Of a DNA stretch of 64,000 bases, positions 1 through 12,663 are shown piece after piece. Position 1 is the first letter of the stretch. Every line of letters starts with the position of its first letter. The stretch lies in assembly GCF_932276165.1 (NCBI RefSeq), contig NC_063986.1, positions 12,040,501-12,104,500 on the forward strand, read 5' to 3'. This DNA comes from Plutella xylostella. Lineage: Eukaryota; Arthropoda; Insecta; Lepidoptera; Plutellidae. The notes under the pieces are model-generated. The model was given only the letters and a program-made list of their open reading frames with translations, did no database searches and was not told the origin of the DNA. Position numbers and translations under genes: made by a program.

Positions 1-1
1 C

Positions 2-3000
2 AAAGACTCCGTCGGAGACAACCTGGAAGTCACGTGCGTCGCCAACCAACAGGTAATATCACAGGGACTACAAGTTTAGTAATCCACAAAGAGCATGACA
101 AAATCATTATGTCGTGTCATGACTCGTGAAAGAGGCATATAGCAAACAAGACTTTCTTTACTTCTAATCTGTCACGGTTTATGATTCATACCAAAAACCT
201 CAAAAAACCTGTTCCTTCTGCTAACAGTATTTTTTTTCAAAACGCTAAATTTATTTTTAATATTACCTATATGACCCCCTCTCCCCATCAGTGGTCGTCA
301 GCATGTGACATGTTCGAGCTAGTGGCGCTGCAGTCGTCGTCGCACCGCTACTCCGGCGCGCTGGTGCTGCGGCGGCCGCTGGACTATGAGCAGCAGCAGT
401 ACTACCAGTTCCAGCTCACGGCTTCTGTGAGTAGCATCATCATCGGAAACATCAGGTCGTAATGTTGCTGGATATTGACCTCTGGCAAAGAGCATCACAA
501 CACTTTTACATCGACCTTCCCCATCCAGCCACTACCGGCCATCTATCGTTGGCCCAACACACCAGAGGGCTTCGCACGCTGTGCTTGCCTGTTTAAAAGC
601 CATGTCGGTAGCTTCATATACATAGCGTCTGTGAGAATAGATTACATAATACACAAACGGTGCTCGAAAGAAGCGACAGGCTAATCTTTTCATCACAGTG
701 ACAAATCCTGGTCATGTTTTAGTATTTTTATTTATACACTATACCACCTATTTCTATGGCTTTTGTAATTACTTTATCCTTCCAAGTCTTCTTATTTTCT
801 CCCAAGCCAATAACCAACCCCTTACCCCCCTAGGACGGCTCCCTCAACTCCTCAGTCCACGTAGAAGTAAAAGTAGTGGACGTGCAGAACCGCCCGCCCG
901 TGTTCAGCGGCTCTCTGAACGCGGCGCTGGCGGAGGACGCGGCGGTGGGCACGCTGGCGCTGACCGTGCGCGCGAGGGACGGGGATCGCGCCGTGCCCCG
1001 GAATGTGGTCGTCGAGCTGGTTAATAGTGAGTTTTTTAGTTCATATCATAACCACAGTAATCATCAGCTTGAGATATGTAGGTAGGTATTACGACTTTCC
1101 TACGGAACACCACAACCACCATCAGCTCTGTCCCAGTCAGATGTCTTCAGGCTGACCAATCAGGATATAGATTGATTAATAATCTGTTTTTTTTTGTTCA
1201 AACCTTGTAATACAAAATTTGTCGAGAATGAGCATCTTCGACCTGACACTTTTTCGGTTTACTTATATGACTTTTGAAAGGAATTAAACATATTATAATT
1301 ATAATTATTATTTATCGGTGGTTGCTTAGAACGTCTTCGGTCACTTTCTCTATTCTCATCAAGTTTACCTCATTTCCTGTCGTTCCAGATCCGCTGGACT
1401 TCTTCCTGCTGAACCAGGAGACGGGCGAGCTGAAGACCGCCAAGCCGCTGGACCGCGAGGCGCTGCCCGACCCCAGCTCCCCGCTCAACCTCACCGTCCG
1501 GGTATGTTCCAAGTGTTTATGTTTACCTGGTAGCTATAGTTTGCATCCTGGTCATAATTATGGTCATCTGTATGTATGCTCCTCTGCTTACATAACACAG
1601 AAGTACATAAATAATTAGTACTTTGTTTTTGGGGTCATCAGGGCTATGCTCAATCGATGGGTTAATCAATAATTACATAATTCTTCTATTTAATTTAACT
1701 AATTTGTTCTCATGTATGTTTCAGGCTACAGAAGTAGTAAACGGGCAGCCCTACATAAGCAACCAGACATCTTCTTTGGCGACCGTCACCATCACTATCA
1801 AGGTAATTGAATGAAGAAAACCTTTATCATTCTTAATTCTTTTCTATTTTTGGAAATTCTTCTTGACTTATTTGTGGAAACCGTTCTAATAACCAATCTC
1901 GCCATCCAAGGGACCTAACTTCTGCCAACTTTACGTTTAGTACCTAATAATAAACGCTCAATGTTGATTGTAGTGAGAAGAAATGGCGATTTGGCTGTAG
2001 GAACCTTCCATGTCAATGCTATTTTGATATAATTTCTCATTCTGTTTGTGTTTCGTTCCTACAGGACGTGAACGACGAGCCGCCCCGCTTCAGCCAGAAG
2101 GAGTACCACGTGTCGGTGCCGGAGAGCCTGCCGCCGCACACGCCGCTGCCCCGCCTCGACATGCTCGTCACTGACACTGACGTCGTGAGTACTATCATAT
2201 TAAATAATTTATAATAATAATAAATGGTTTTGTCACCATGGTGAAAGGATTATGATATGTGAGGGGGATATTGAAAGAAGAGTGAAAGCGGGAAATAAAG
2301 TAAATGGGGCCTTGCACTCTTTCATGAGGAGTCAAAACGTGTCTCAAAAGGCTCGTTTGGCTGTTCATGGGGGAGTGTTGGTACCTACACTAATGTATGG
2401 AAGTGAAAGCTGGGTCTGGCAGAAGAAGAATGAAAGTAGGGTAAATGCTGTTGAGATGCGCTCTCTAAGAAGTATGTGTGGACTGAAACTGAATGATAGG
2501 ATAAGGAATAGTGTTATAAGAGATAGAGTTGGAGTAAAAGAAGACGTAGTGACCAAAATTGAAAAGGAAATGTTGAGATGGTTTGGTCACATTGAAAGGA
2601 TGGATGAAAGAAGACTGACGAAAGAAATTTATTGTGCGGAGATGTATGGTTGTGTCGGTAGACGACGTCCTAGGCGAAAGTATGTCGACCAGATAGGCGA
2701 CATACTCAAGAAGAGCCAAATTAGGAGTTTCCGAAACCGACGTGCGTGTATGAAGAGACTTATGAATGCGGAGGAAGCGAAAGAAGTATGTCAGGATCGT
2801 GGCACGTGGAGATGCATAGTCTCTGCCTACCCCTCTGGGAGACAGGCGTGAGCATATGTATGTATGTATGATGTGAAAGGATTAGCCAGTCTGAATCAGT
2901 GCACCCGTCCGACGTGTATAAAGAACTGTCGAAGCATCACTTCACTTCTTTCGTGCACCATTTATAGCTGTATACTCACATAATTTCCACATCCATGCAG

Positions 3001-6000
3001 GGTCTAAACTCGGTATTCTTCGTGCGCGTGGCGGGGTCAGAGCATCGTTTTGTGGCGGAGCCGGGGCGGGGCGCGGGGGGCGCGGCCGGCAGCGCGCGCG
3101 CACAGCTGCGGTTGAACTCCTCGCTTGACTATGAAGACCCTAACCAGAGGAAGTTTATACTTGAGGTAATTTTATACACCATACAGCTAAACTTCTCTCA
3201 ACCAACGCCACTATACCCTGTTTTCAGCCGGCCTCATCCAGCCACGTACTAGTTACTACTAGCTATTTGTCTAAGGTCGTCAGTCCTGTGGGCCAGAGAG
3301 TGTTGTATTACCTTACTGGACATCGATTCTTTGTTCAATTTGCAGATTTTACTTATGTGTTTGTAGCCTTTATAATTATGTCTGATTGTAGCTCAATTTG
3401 AATGGCATCCACAGATTTTTGAGGTATATTTTCAGTGACCAATCAATCAACCGATTCATGTCCACAATGTCGCAGGTGATAGCGGAAGAGCTGCACACGT
3501 CCCCGGCGCTACATTCATCCGCGTCAGTGATCGTGACGGTGACGGACGTGAACGACAACGCGCCGCAGTTCGCGGACGATGACGTCACCGTGGTCGTGAG
3601 CGAGACCGCGCCGCCCGGCGTCATCGCCAATATTACCGCTACTGATCGGGATAGTGGACGGTATGTACTCTGATAGCTTTAGAAATAGCCGTTGTTTAGG
3701 TGGCTATTGGTATTTTAAGAACTTTTAACGATTGAATCATCAAAGTCAGTACCCCATAGGATGGGGATCGTGACCATCATCAGTCAATGTCAGCATTGAG
3801 GTTGGGCCGGGACAGTGTCCTCCAGGTGCTCCTGTCTGCAGCAGTGTGTAGAGCTTCGTGCAGGCGGAGTTGCAGATATGATTGGGTTTGGTCACACCAT
3901 CTTGCAGGAGCACGACCCCTTCGTCTTTTTCCCTCCACTTTACCCATCAAAATGTGTTTTTCAAGGGATTCTGGGCCAATGCAATATGCCCAAGAAATTT
4001 CAGCATGCGGGATCGGCATATATCAGACAGGCGCACAGTGATTTTGAGCTCATTCAGGATTGATTTATTCCGTCTGAAGGCTGTCCATGGTATGCGCAAC
4101 ATACCATGGACATATTGAAGGTACCATTAACTATTGAAGGCACCATTAAAATAAACACAATAGAGTTCCTACCAACCAGGCGATTTAAGTTGGCCCCTGG
4201 TCAACAAGAAACAGGGTTCAAGCTAAGTGCGCCCTAGAAAGTTACTATAATTAGTTATGCAACATCAGGTTCTTGTCGGCCATGTATGTACCAAGTTAGC
4301 TCGCCCGGGTAGTAAGTATTTATGGACATTTCAATTGCGATATTTTTAAACTTTGTGTTCACCTCAGTCCATTTATATTGGTCAAAACCCCTAAACTCAG
4401 GGCACCAATTCATACCTCTCTCCCCTCAGTTTCGGCACATCCGGCCTGGTCTACCAGCTATGGGGCGCGGGCTCGGAGCTGTTCACCGTGGAGCCCCGCA
4501 CCGGCGCCGTGTCGGTCGCGCCCTGCGCCCGCCCCGGGCACGCGCCGTGTCTGGACCACGAGGCGCAGAAAGACTACTTCTTGCATTATAAGGTTAGACA
4601 TCACTGTATAGAAACGGGAGTGAATTGACTTATTTGCAATAGGTACTAGGTTAACGTCGCTATCAAGGTTTCTTTGAACAACTTTTTTTTGGTAATTTCC
4701 AAAACTTATTGTATTAAAGTTATTCAGAATCAAAATAACACCCTGGGTCATCCTCTTTCGGCTTACTATACGATAATTTTTTTCAATACCCTGTTTATTT
4801 ATTTACTTTCATAACTTATACCTACCTCTAAGAAAAACATAATTATCAGTGTTATTAACAGATGTTGTCTATCTTTAGGCGACGGACGACGACGGCGCGG
4901 GACAGTCAACCGTGATCTCGCTCCACGTTCGCGTCACTGACGGCAACGACAACCCACCAGTGTTCGCCACGCCCGTCTACAGGGCCTCCATCGACGAGGA
5001 TGCCGTCAAGTTCGAACCTGAACTACAGGTAACCAACACAGATTATCTACAGTGACCTCGAGGGCGCAGTGTGGTCAACAAATGTAACTATAGACAGTTA
5101 AACAACACTTCTAAAACAAATACTACCTACGTATTAAATATTATATCTTTTTCAACATGTAATGTAGACCCTATTATCATCTTAATTTTCACCTATTAAA
5201 AAAGCTGATAGCTTAAATTAGTTATTTTCCGAATTAACCCTCTACTGCATGAATTATGAAGGGATTGAGATAAAAATTATTTTTTACTTGAATATCGTTT
5301 AATAAGGGATAATAACAAAATTTTTAAGTAAAAAAAAAATTTAGCTACTTTATTTTAGAAAAAAAAATTAGGAGCCAGAAATGGCTTCGTATGCACTGGT
5401 ACTTGGTATATCTGTGCCATTTATGGCTTCCCATGCACTACATAGACAGATATCAGTTTTTGTGAAAATATTTAATATAATTAATTTTCTGATTAGACAT
5501 ACCAAAACTATAAACTTTTTATAATTGGATTGAAAAATGGTTAATTCTGTTTGTTGCTATCAAATTCAAACACAGCTAAAGCAGGTCCTCATCTCTACAG
5601 GTACAGTTAAACGTTTTTTTTTGGATGGCCCAGGAGATTCGTGTCTACCTGTAAGATTGTCTGTTCTGCTAGCATTTGATAACATTGAGGAGTCTCCCTT
5701 GCCATCTATCCTGGGATATGGTAGCTGGACTACTGCAGGAGGCAAATAAATACTATCACAATTCCTGAATTGCTTTATTACAGCTCTTTTTTCGGATCAG
5801 CAATTTATCATTGACAAATTATTATTAAATCAGAACAAATATATATATTTAAATAATACAAGTAAATTTAGTTAATTAGGAAATTTTAAATTTTGTAAAA
5901 TAAGTCATTAGTGAAATTACGTAAGGAGTCAACATCAGGTTTTGAATTTTTTTAGGTATAAATAAGCGAAGTATTTGTTCTGAAAAGATAGGTTAAAAAT

Positions 6001-9000
6001 CTAGTTAGAGTGCATAGGAAGCCATTTCTGGCATAAATATTATAGCCTCAACGCATAGGAAGCCAGAAATGGCTTTCTCAGATAATTGAGAAAATAAGAT
6101 ATATAAAACTAATAATAATTAATTAATTGACAAGTTCCAGAAAATATAAGGTATGCACAAAAGGAAAACATTTTTTTTACTACTAACAACGTACTTTTTA
6201 TATTTTTTGCAGAATTTCAAAGTTTCAGAAAAATCACATTCACAGAAAGCAATCATTGCACCTGAGATAAGGTGCGATTATATTCGCAGATGACACATAC
6301 CATGGACAAAAAAAATATGTTTATATAAACAAAGAAGTGACTAAAAGTATATAAGATATCATTTTTTAAATATTTTTTTTGGTTGGGGTAGAATAAAATA
6401 TTAAATTCCAAGAGCCATTTATGGCTTCGTATGAAGTAAAGGGTTAATAAACCCTCCCAAAGTTTTTTCCATTGTTCAACGTTCATAAATCATCAGGTGC
6501 AAGCCCGCGACGTGGACGAAACATCTGAGATCCGCTACAGCATCGTGTCTCCGGAAGACTCCCCGTTCTGGGTGGACCTGCTGACGGGCCGGCTCGGGGT
6601 CAGGCCCGACCAGCGCGTCGCCGTCGAAGGGGACCACAACAAGATCGTGCTCACGGTCATGGTAAGTTGTCTTGATGTGTTAGAAGGTGGACTTTAAAGG
6701 TCTGGGTAAGAAGGTACTGAATAAAAATGTTCTTGTTTAAATGTTCTATAAGCGCGAAGCCTTTATTGTTTCGAGATTCCCTAAAATTTTATTATGCTTC
6801 ACTATGAATGTGATTTCATGTCACTTCACATATTACGAGTTTCAATATTATTGTGATTAATTTCTGACTGTCCTGCCCATCTACGGTCCAGGCATCAGAC
6901 GGCGTGTTCAACGCGACGTGTGAAGTAGAGATCTCAGTGCGCGACGTCAACAACCACGCGCCCGCCTTCGACGCAGCTAACTACACCGCGCTGGTGTCTG
7001 AGGACACTCCCATTGGTAAGCAATGCTTCATCATGGAAGCTTTTGACTCCAAAAATTTTAAGTTATTCTTGTTTTTCAAGAGTATTCTCAGAAAACTCTC
7101 GACTACTGCAAAATTTCCTCATTAAAAACCTTTTTCCAAGGAATGCCGTCATACTGTAGCTGTTACAGGATATCTCGATTACTAGCGGTTTGAAACCTTC
7201 CCAATGATCATTGCGCTTAAATCCTCTCACCTAGCTCAACAATCTCATCACCCTTCCCCAGGAACGTCAATAGCATCAGTATCAGCCCACGACCTGGACT
7301 CCGGAGTCAACTCGGAGCTAGTGCTGGCGCTGCGGCGCGGCGCGCACCACGCCTTCTCGCTGGACGACGACGGGACGGTCCGTGTGGCTGATAGACTGGA
7401 CTATGACGTGCGGGATACTTATCATGTGATCATTGAGGCCGCTGATAAGGGTCAGTGTTTCTATGTTACTATTGTAAATCCGCTGTAGTGCTTAAGAGTT
7501 CCACAAGTCGCTTTATACCCTGCTTTCTGAATTTCTCAGTCAATGACTAAGATATAGGTAGTATGTACTAACGTTCGTGTTTTAGAGAACTTCTTCTGTA
7601 CCAATTATATACTATATACTTCGCCAAAACTCAGGAATTGACGCGGTTTTGATTTCAGGAATGCCAAGCTTGACTGGAACTACGGAGTTGACAATAAACG
7701 TGATAAATGTCAACGATAAGAAACCCTCCTTCACTCCTCCTATACAAAGAGCTGAGGTATGTAATGATAATAAGAAAGAATCAGCGTCTATTATGACAAT
7801 TTATTATTTTAATCGTTTTACTCATAGTAAGGTAATTTCTGTATTTTTAATTATATTTTTTGGTCAGGTATCCGCTGATGCTGAAGTGGGCACATTCGTT
7901 CATAACTTGGTGGCTGTGGATCCCGACACGACCAGTATTGAGGATCTGAAGTACGAACTCGCCACCGACAGACAAATCATAGCTGTTGATAATAATGGAA
8001 AAGAGGTAAAGTCAATGAACACATCATTCAAAGCAAGTGCTAGATAGGTAGTAGTTATATCCTGGCACTGACAGTTATGTCCCCACAAATCAAGATCTTT
8101 CACCTTATAACAAACCAGCCAGATTCGTAATTCTGCAAAATAGCATGCAGACACAAACACTAATCTCTTTTTCCTGATGGTCGTCTTTTCGTAACTTTCA
8201 AGACTGCTCCAAATAAGATCGCAATCTCTTTGAATTTGGAATAACCTTTTTAACCCCCCTAACGTTCCGTCCACAGGTATCAGACGAGGGTATATTCGGG
8301 GGCTGGTTCTCCGTCTCCCCCAACGGCTCAGTGTGGGTGTCTCGGGCGCCGGACCGCGCGCGCGCCGCCGTGGTCACGCTGCCTGTAGCTGTCACGGATA
8401 CTGCCGCGCCCAGCGTGCAGCGCGCTGATGGTTAGTATGGTTCTAAAAGGATTGGACGAAGGATGAGATGGATGTGAATATTTAGATTTACATTAGAGAG
8501 ATTGGTACCTGAGGACCTAATTAAAGGATACCTATCTCAAAGCACATGTTGGTAGTTTTAAGATTTGCTATGTGATATTTTATGCACTCTGATCCAGCAA
8601 GGTCTACATCTTGTTATCGTGTTGTAAGCTGCTGCAGCTTACGTTTTAGCTGGATGACGTTTGTCACTCAATGGTGAAGGGTAAACCAGTCAGATTACTT
8701 GTCAGTAACTTACTCATCTGATGCATATTTTATTTGTTAATCCCCAGGCGAGCTCATAATAACGATAGTGGATGTTAACCGCCACGCGCCTCAGTTCTCT
8801 CAAGCCGTCTACCGGGAGACGGTGGTAGAGGAGCAGCCGGCCGGCACTGCGTTGAACACCTACGCGCCGCGCGACCAGGACACCGGCATCGCAGCTGTGG
8901 TGATAGACCCGCCGAGCCCATACTTCGTCATTGATAATGTTACTGGTGAGATTTGATTATGTGTCATGTATTTTATGGATGAAATAGATTTAACTGTTAT

Positions 9001-12000
9001 ATTGTTATGAGCTTTTTATCAAATGCAAATTAGATGTAGAACGTTCAACTGCCTATATTGGAATGCTGCACATATCACACCAGAAAACTCCAGTTTTTGT
9101 TCAATGTTCCTAAAATGCTTTATCTTTTTCCAGGCCTGGTAAAAACAGCGCAACGCATCGACTACGAGAAACTGCAGCACATAAACTTCACCCTTATCGC
9201 GTACGACTCAGGGGTGCCGCAGCGGTCGTCGTCTGCCGAGGTTCTGGTGTCGGTCGTGAACGCCAATGATGAAGACCCTGTGTTCACGGCCGCCAGCTAT
9301 GAGGGCGTGGTCAGAGAGAACAGCGATGTTGGGACGCCCGTGCTTATTGTTATGGCTAAGGACGCTGATCTGGGTAAGACGGCTTGTACTTATCTTTCCA
9401 CTGACAGTGTATTTGTTGATGACCAGCTTTCTGTCCATCTACCACAAAGTATTCAACTATCTTTCCATTCCAGGAGAGTTCGGAGAAGTATCCTACCACC
9501 TGTCAGGCAACCAGTCGTCATTGTTCAGCATCGATAGCTCCGGCGCCATCACGGTGGCGGCGCCCATCGACCGCGAGCTCACCAGCGACATCTACCTGCG
9601 AGTGGTGGCTGAGGACCAGGCGCCTAAGGACATCAGGAGGTCTTCTACTGCCCCTGTGAGTATTGGAGCCAGCTGCTTCCAGACCGCTATTGCTGTACTT
9701 TTATCGTACCGTGCTATCATCATAAGCCCATATTCACGCTCGGTCTTCCTCATCCAGCCACTACCGGCTACCTGTTTAAGGTCATCTGTCCAGCATGCTG
9801 GGTGGCGACCCACGCTAACCTTGCCTATACGTGACATTACAACCCCAGTTCCAAGATGTCCATACTTATCTGCCTCTCCAACCCCCACAGATCCACATAA
9901 AAGTGCTGGACGAGAACGACAACGCGCCGGCGTTCACGCAGCAGGTGTACCGCGCCACCATCGCGGAGAACCTGCGCGTGTCGCCTCCTGCCGCCATACT
10001 GCAGTTGTTGGCTGAAGATAAGGATGAGGGGGCTGCGGGCACCGTCACGTACAGGATCGAGGACCAGAGCGAAGCAGGTGAGATGCGAGTCTGAAATGGT
10101 TCGTCCACAGAGTTGACCCATGAACTGTTAAGCTGCATACAGACCGGGCCAACGAACGCCAACTGTTATATCAACTATGGACATTTATCATACATAATAC
10201 AGGGCAGATTGCAGCAACGAAGGTCAACGAAACCCGTTCGTCGGCGTTCGTTGGGCCGGTCTGTACGCAGCTTTAGCCCACAGAATGTTCCGCCCAACGA
10301 ACATTTCACCCACAAAGTATGTACTTCGTTGGTTATATGGCTTTGGATAAAACGCCACATTATCCCAATGAGATGCAGGGGGAGATAAGGTACAAGGATT
10401 CCGGAATATCATAGTCCACAATACCTATTTCTAGTAAAACTTTGATGCTCTATGAGATTACATGCGTTCTAACCTCTTACATTCCATTCCCGCAGGAGTA
10501 TTCACAGTAGACGAATCAACTGGCATCCTGTACCCAGCCAAGCCTGTAACAGGCGACCGCAGCTACGAGGTGACGGTGTCGGCGTCAGACGGCGCGCACT
10601 CGGTCGCCGCCGCCGTGCACGTGTCCGTCACGCGGGTTAATAAACACAGCCCCGTCATCTTGCAGCCGCCGCCCATGCTGGAGGTCAAGCCGGTCAGTGG
10701 AGTTGCCATTTTCATCCTGTTCAAATCGGTTTTTTTAAAACGACTCTTTTAATGATGACCTACTTTCTGGTCAGGTCTGGTGATAAGTAGAAACGGAATT
10801 TCCTGATGTAAAATTTCAACAAAATCAAACCCTGCTTTGCTACCCGTAGTCGAGCGGGCTTCAGTGATCGTAACTGATTACTGAGGTTAAGCAACAACTG
10901 GCACGGTCGGCCATTGGATGGGTGACCGATGTCAAGTAGTTCTTTTCTGGACGCTTCCGAGCTTCGGAAAAAAAACCCTTCCTTCATTGGAAGGAGGACC
11001 GTGGCCCAGCAGTGGGGACGTGATGGGTCGCGATGATATGCCTAATATGCTCTAAGACTATGCCTATACCTAGGTACCCACTTTCGTGGGAACCTTCTTA
11101 CCCAACTCTCACCCTGACACACCATTTCATCTTACCTTCTCTCAACCAGGAGCAAGCACAACCGGACTCTCTCCTGACGACGGTGCAGGCCACGGACGCG
11201 GACGGCGGCGACAACGGGCGCGTGTCGTACTTCCTGCGGCTGGACGACCGCAACGTGGCGGAGACGCCCGAGTTCACCCTCGACCAGCTCACGGGCGAGC
11301 TGAGGGCTCGTGTGGCGCTGGATAGGGAACATGGACCTTATCAGGTGAGGAGGATGGCTGTAATTATTTTAATTTTTATTGTATGGGAACGCCCGCGCAG
11401 ATGGCAATGAGACTGGCCGCCATGATGAGAATTTTTTATGGAACACCAGAGGGGCAAAGGGTCTCTGCGAACACAGTACATTTAGTACGTTTAGACTCGT
11501 TCCATCACTTTCCAGCTAAATCTAGCCGCTCGGTCTCTTCTTCCAGAACAGGTAGGGAAGCTGATCACGGCTGGATGAACAAGGCTAAAGAGAGAGTATT
11601 GTGGCACTTCTTGGGAGGGGTATATTATGTCCACACGTGGACGATTAAACGACAATGAATAAACTTTTTCCCTCTGACTCCTTCCAGCTAGTACTAGTAG
11701 CCTCGGACCACGGCTCGCCGGCGCGGTTCGAGACGCTGCGCGTAGTCTCCCTGACGGTGGCCGGCGGGGACGAGCACGCGCCCGCCTTCCCGCAGACCAG
11801 CTACGAGCTGATCGTGCCGGAGAACCTGCCGCCGGGGGTCATTGTCGGTGAGGGGAAATTTATACTATTGACTATAATTGGCTATTGGTTAATCATTTTA
11901 CTAAGTACTTGTTAGATACAGCTGCTGTGTAGTTATGAAGAAATGGTGTATGGTGGTGATGCATTAGACCAGCTAGTCAAGTAATAGATAATGGACTATC

Positions 12001-12566
12001 AACGTGTCATCACCTGATGCTATTCTTATAAGCTCATCATTTCACCACCCTAGACCAGAAGGGGTTGCACAGGGGGGCGCAATTAAGACATGACAATTTA
12101 AGTGGTCTCCAGCCATTGAGCCATTTGAGTGAGCGTGCTAGCCCTTCAGCTCTAGTGTTTGTCATCGAAAAGCTTATATTATTATGTCAAAGGCATTCAA
12201 TCTAACAGCAGCAATGCCTCATCCCCAGGTTCCCTAAAAGCCACAGACAAGGACGCGGGCGCGCACGGCACTGTGTACTACCACATCCTTGAGGGGAACC
12301 ACGACGGCGCGTTCACGCTGGACCGCACGCAGGGGCTGCTGAGGACCAACGCCACTTTTGACAGGTTACACCGCGCTTACTTTGTTGGGGTAGACGAGTT
12401 CTCGAGGGGAGACCACGAACAGGCAAACAAAGCGTGGAACGCCCTCCTGCCCGCTGGACCAACGACTTTAGGAGTGCAGTCGGTAGTGGCTGGATGAGGA
12501 AGGCCGAGGACCGAGTGTTGACGCTCCTTGAGAGAGACCTATATCCAGCACTGGATGATTATTGGC

Positions 12567-12663
<97 letters not shown>

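Noticed and set aside
698..1024. Arg/Gly-rich open frame over cadherin exon 3
   Set aside because: Alternative-frame shadow of exon 3, which is read in another frame with proper splice phases.
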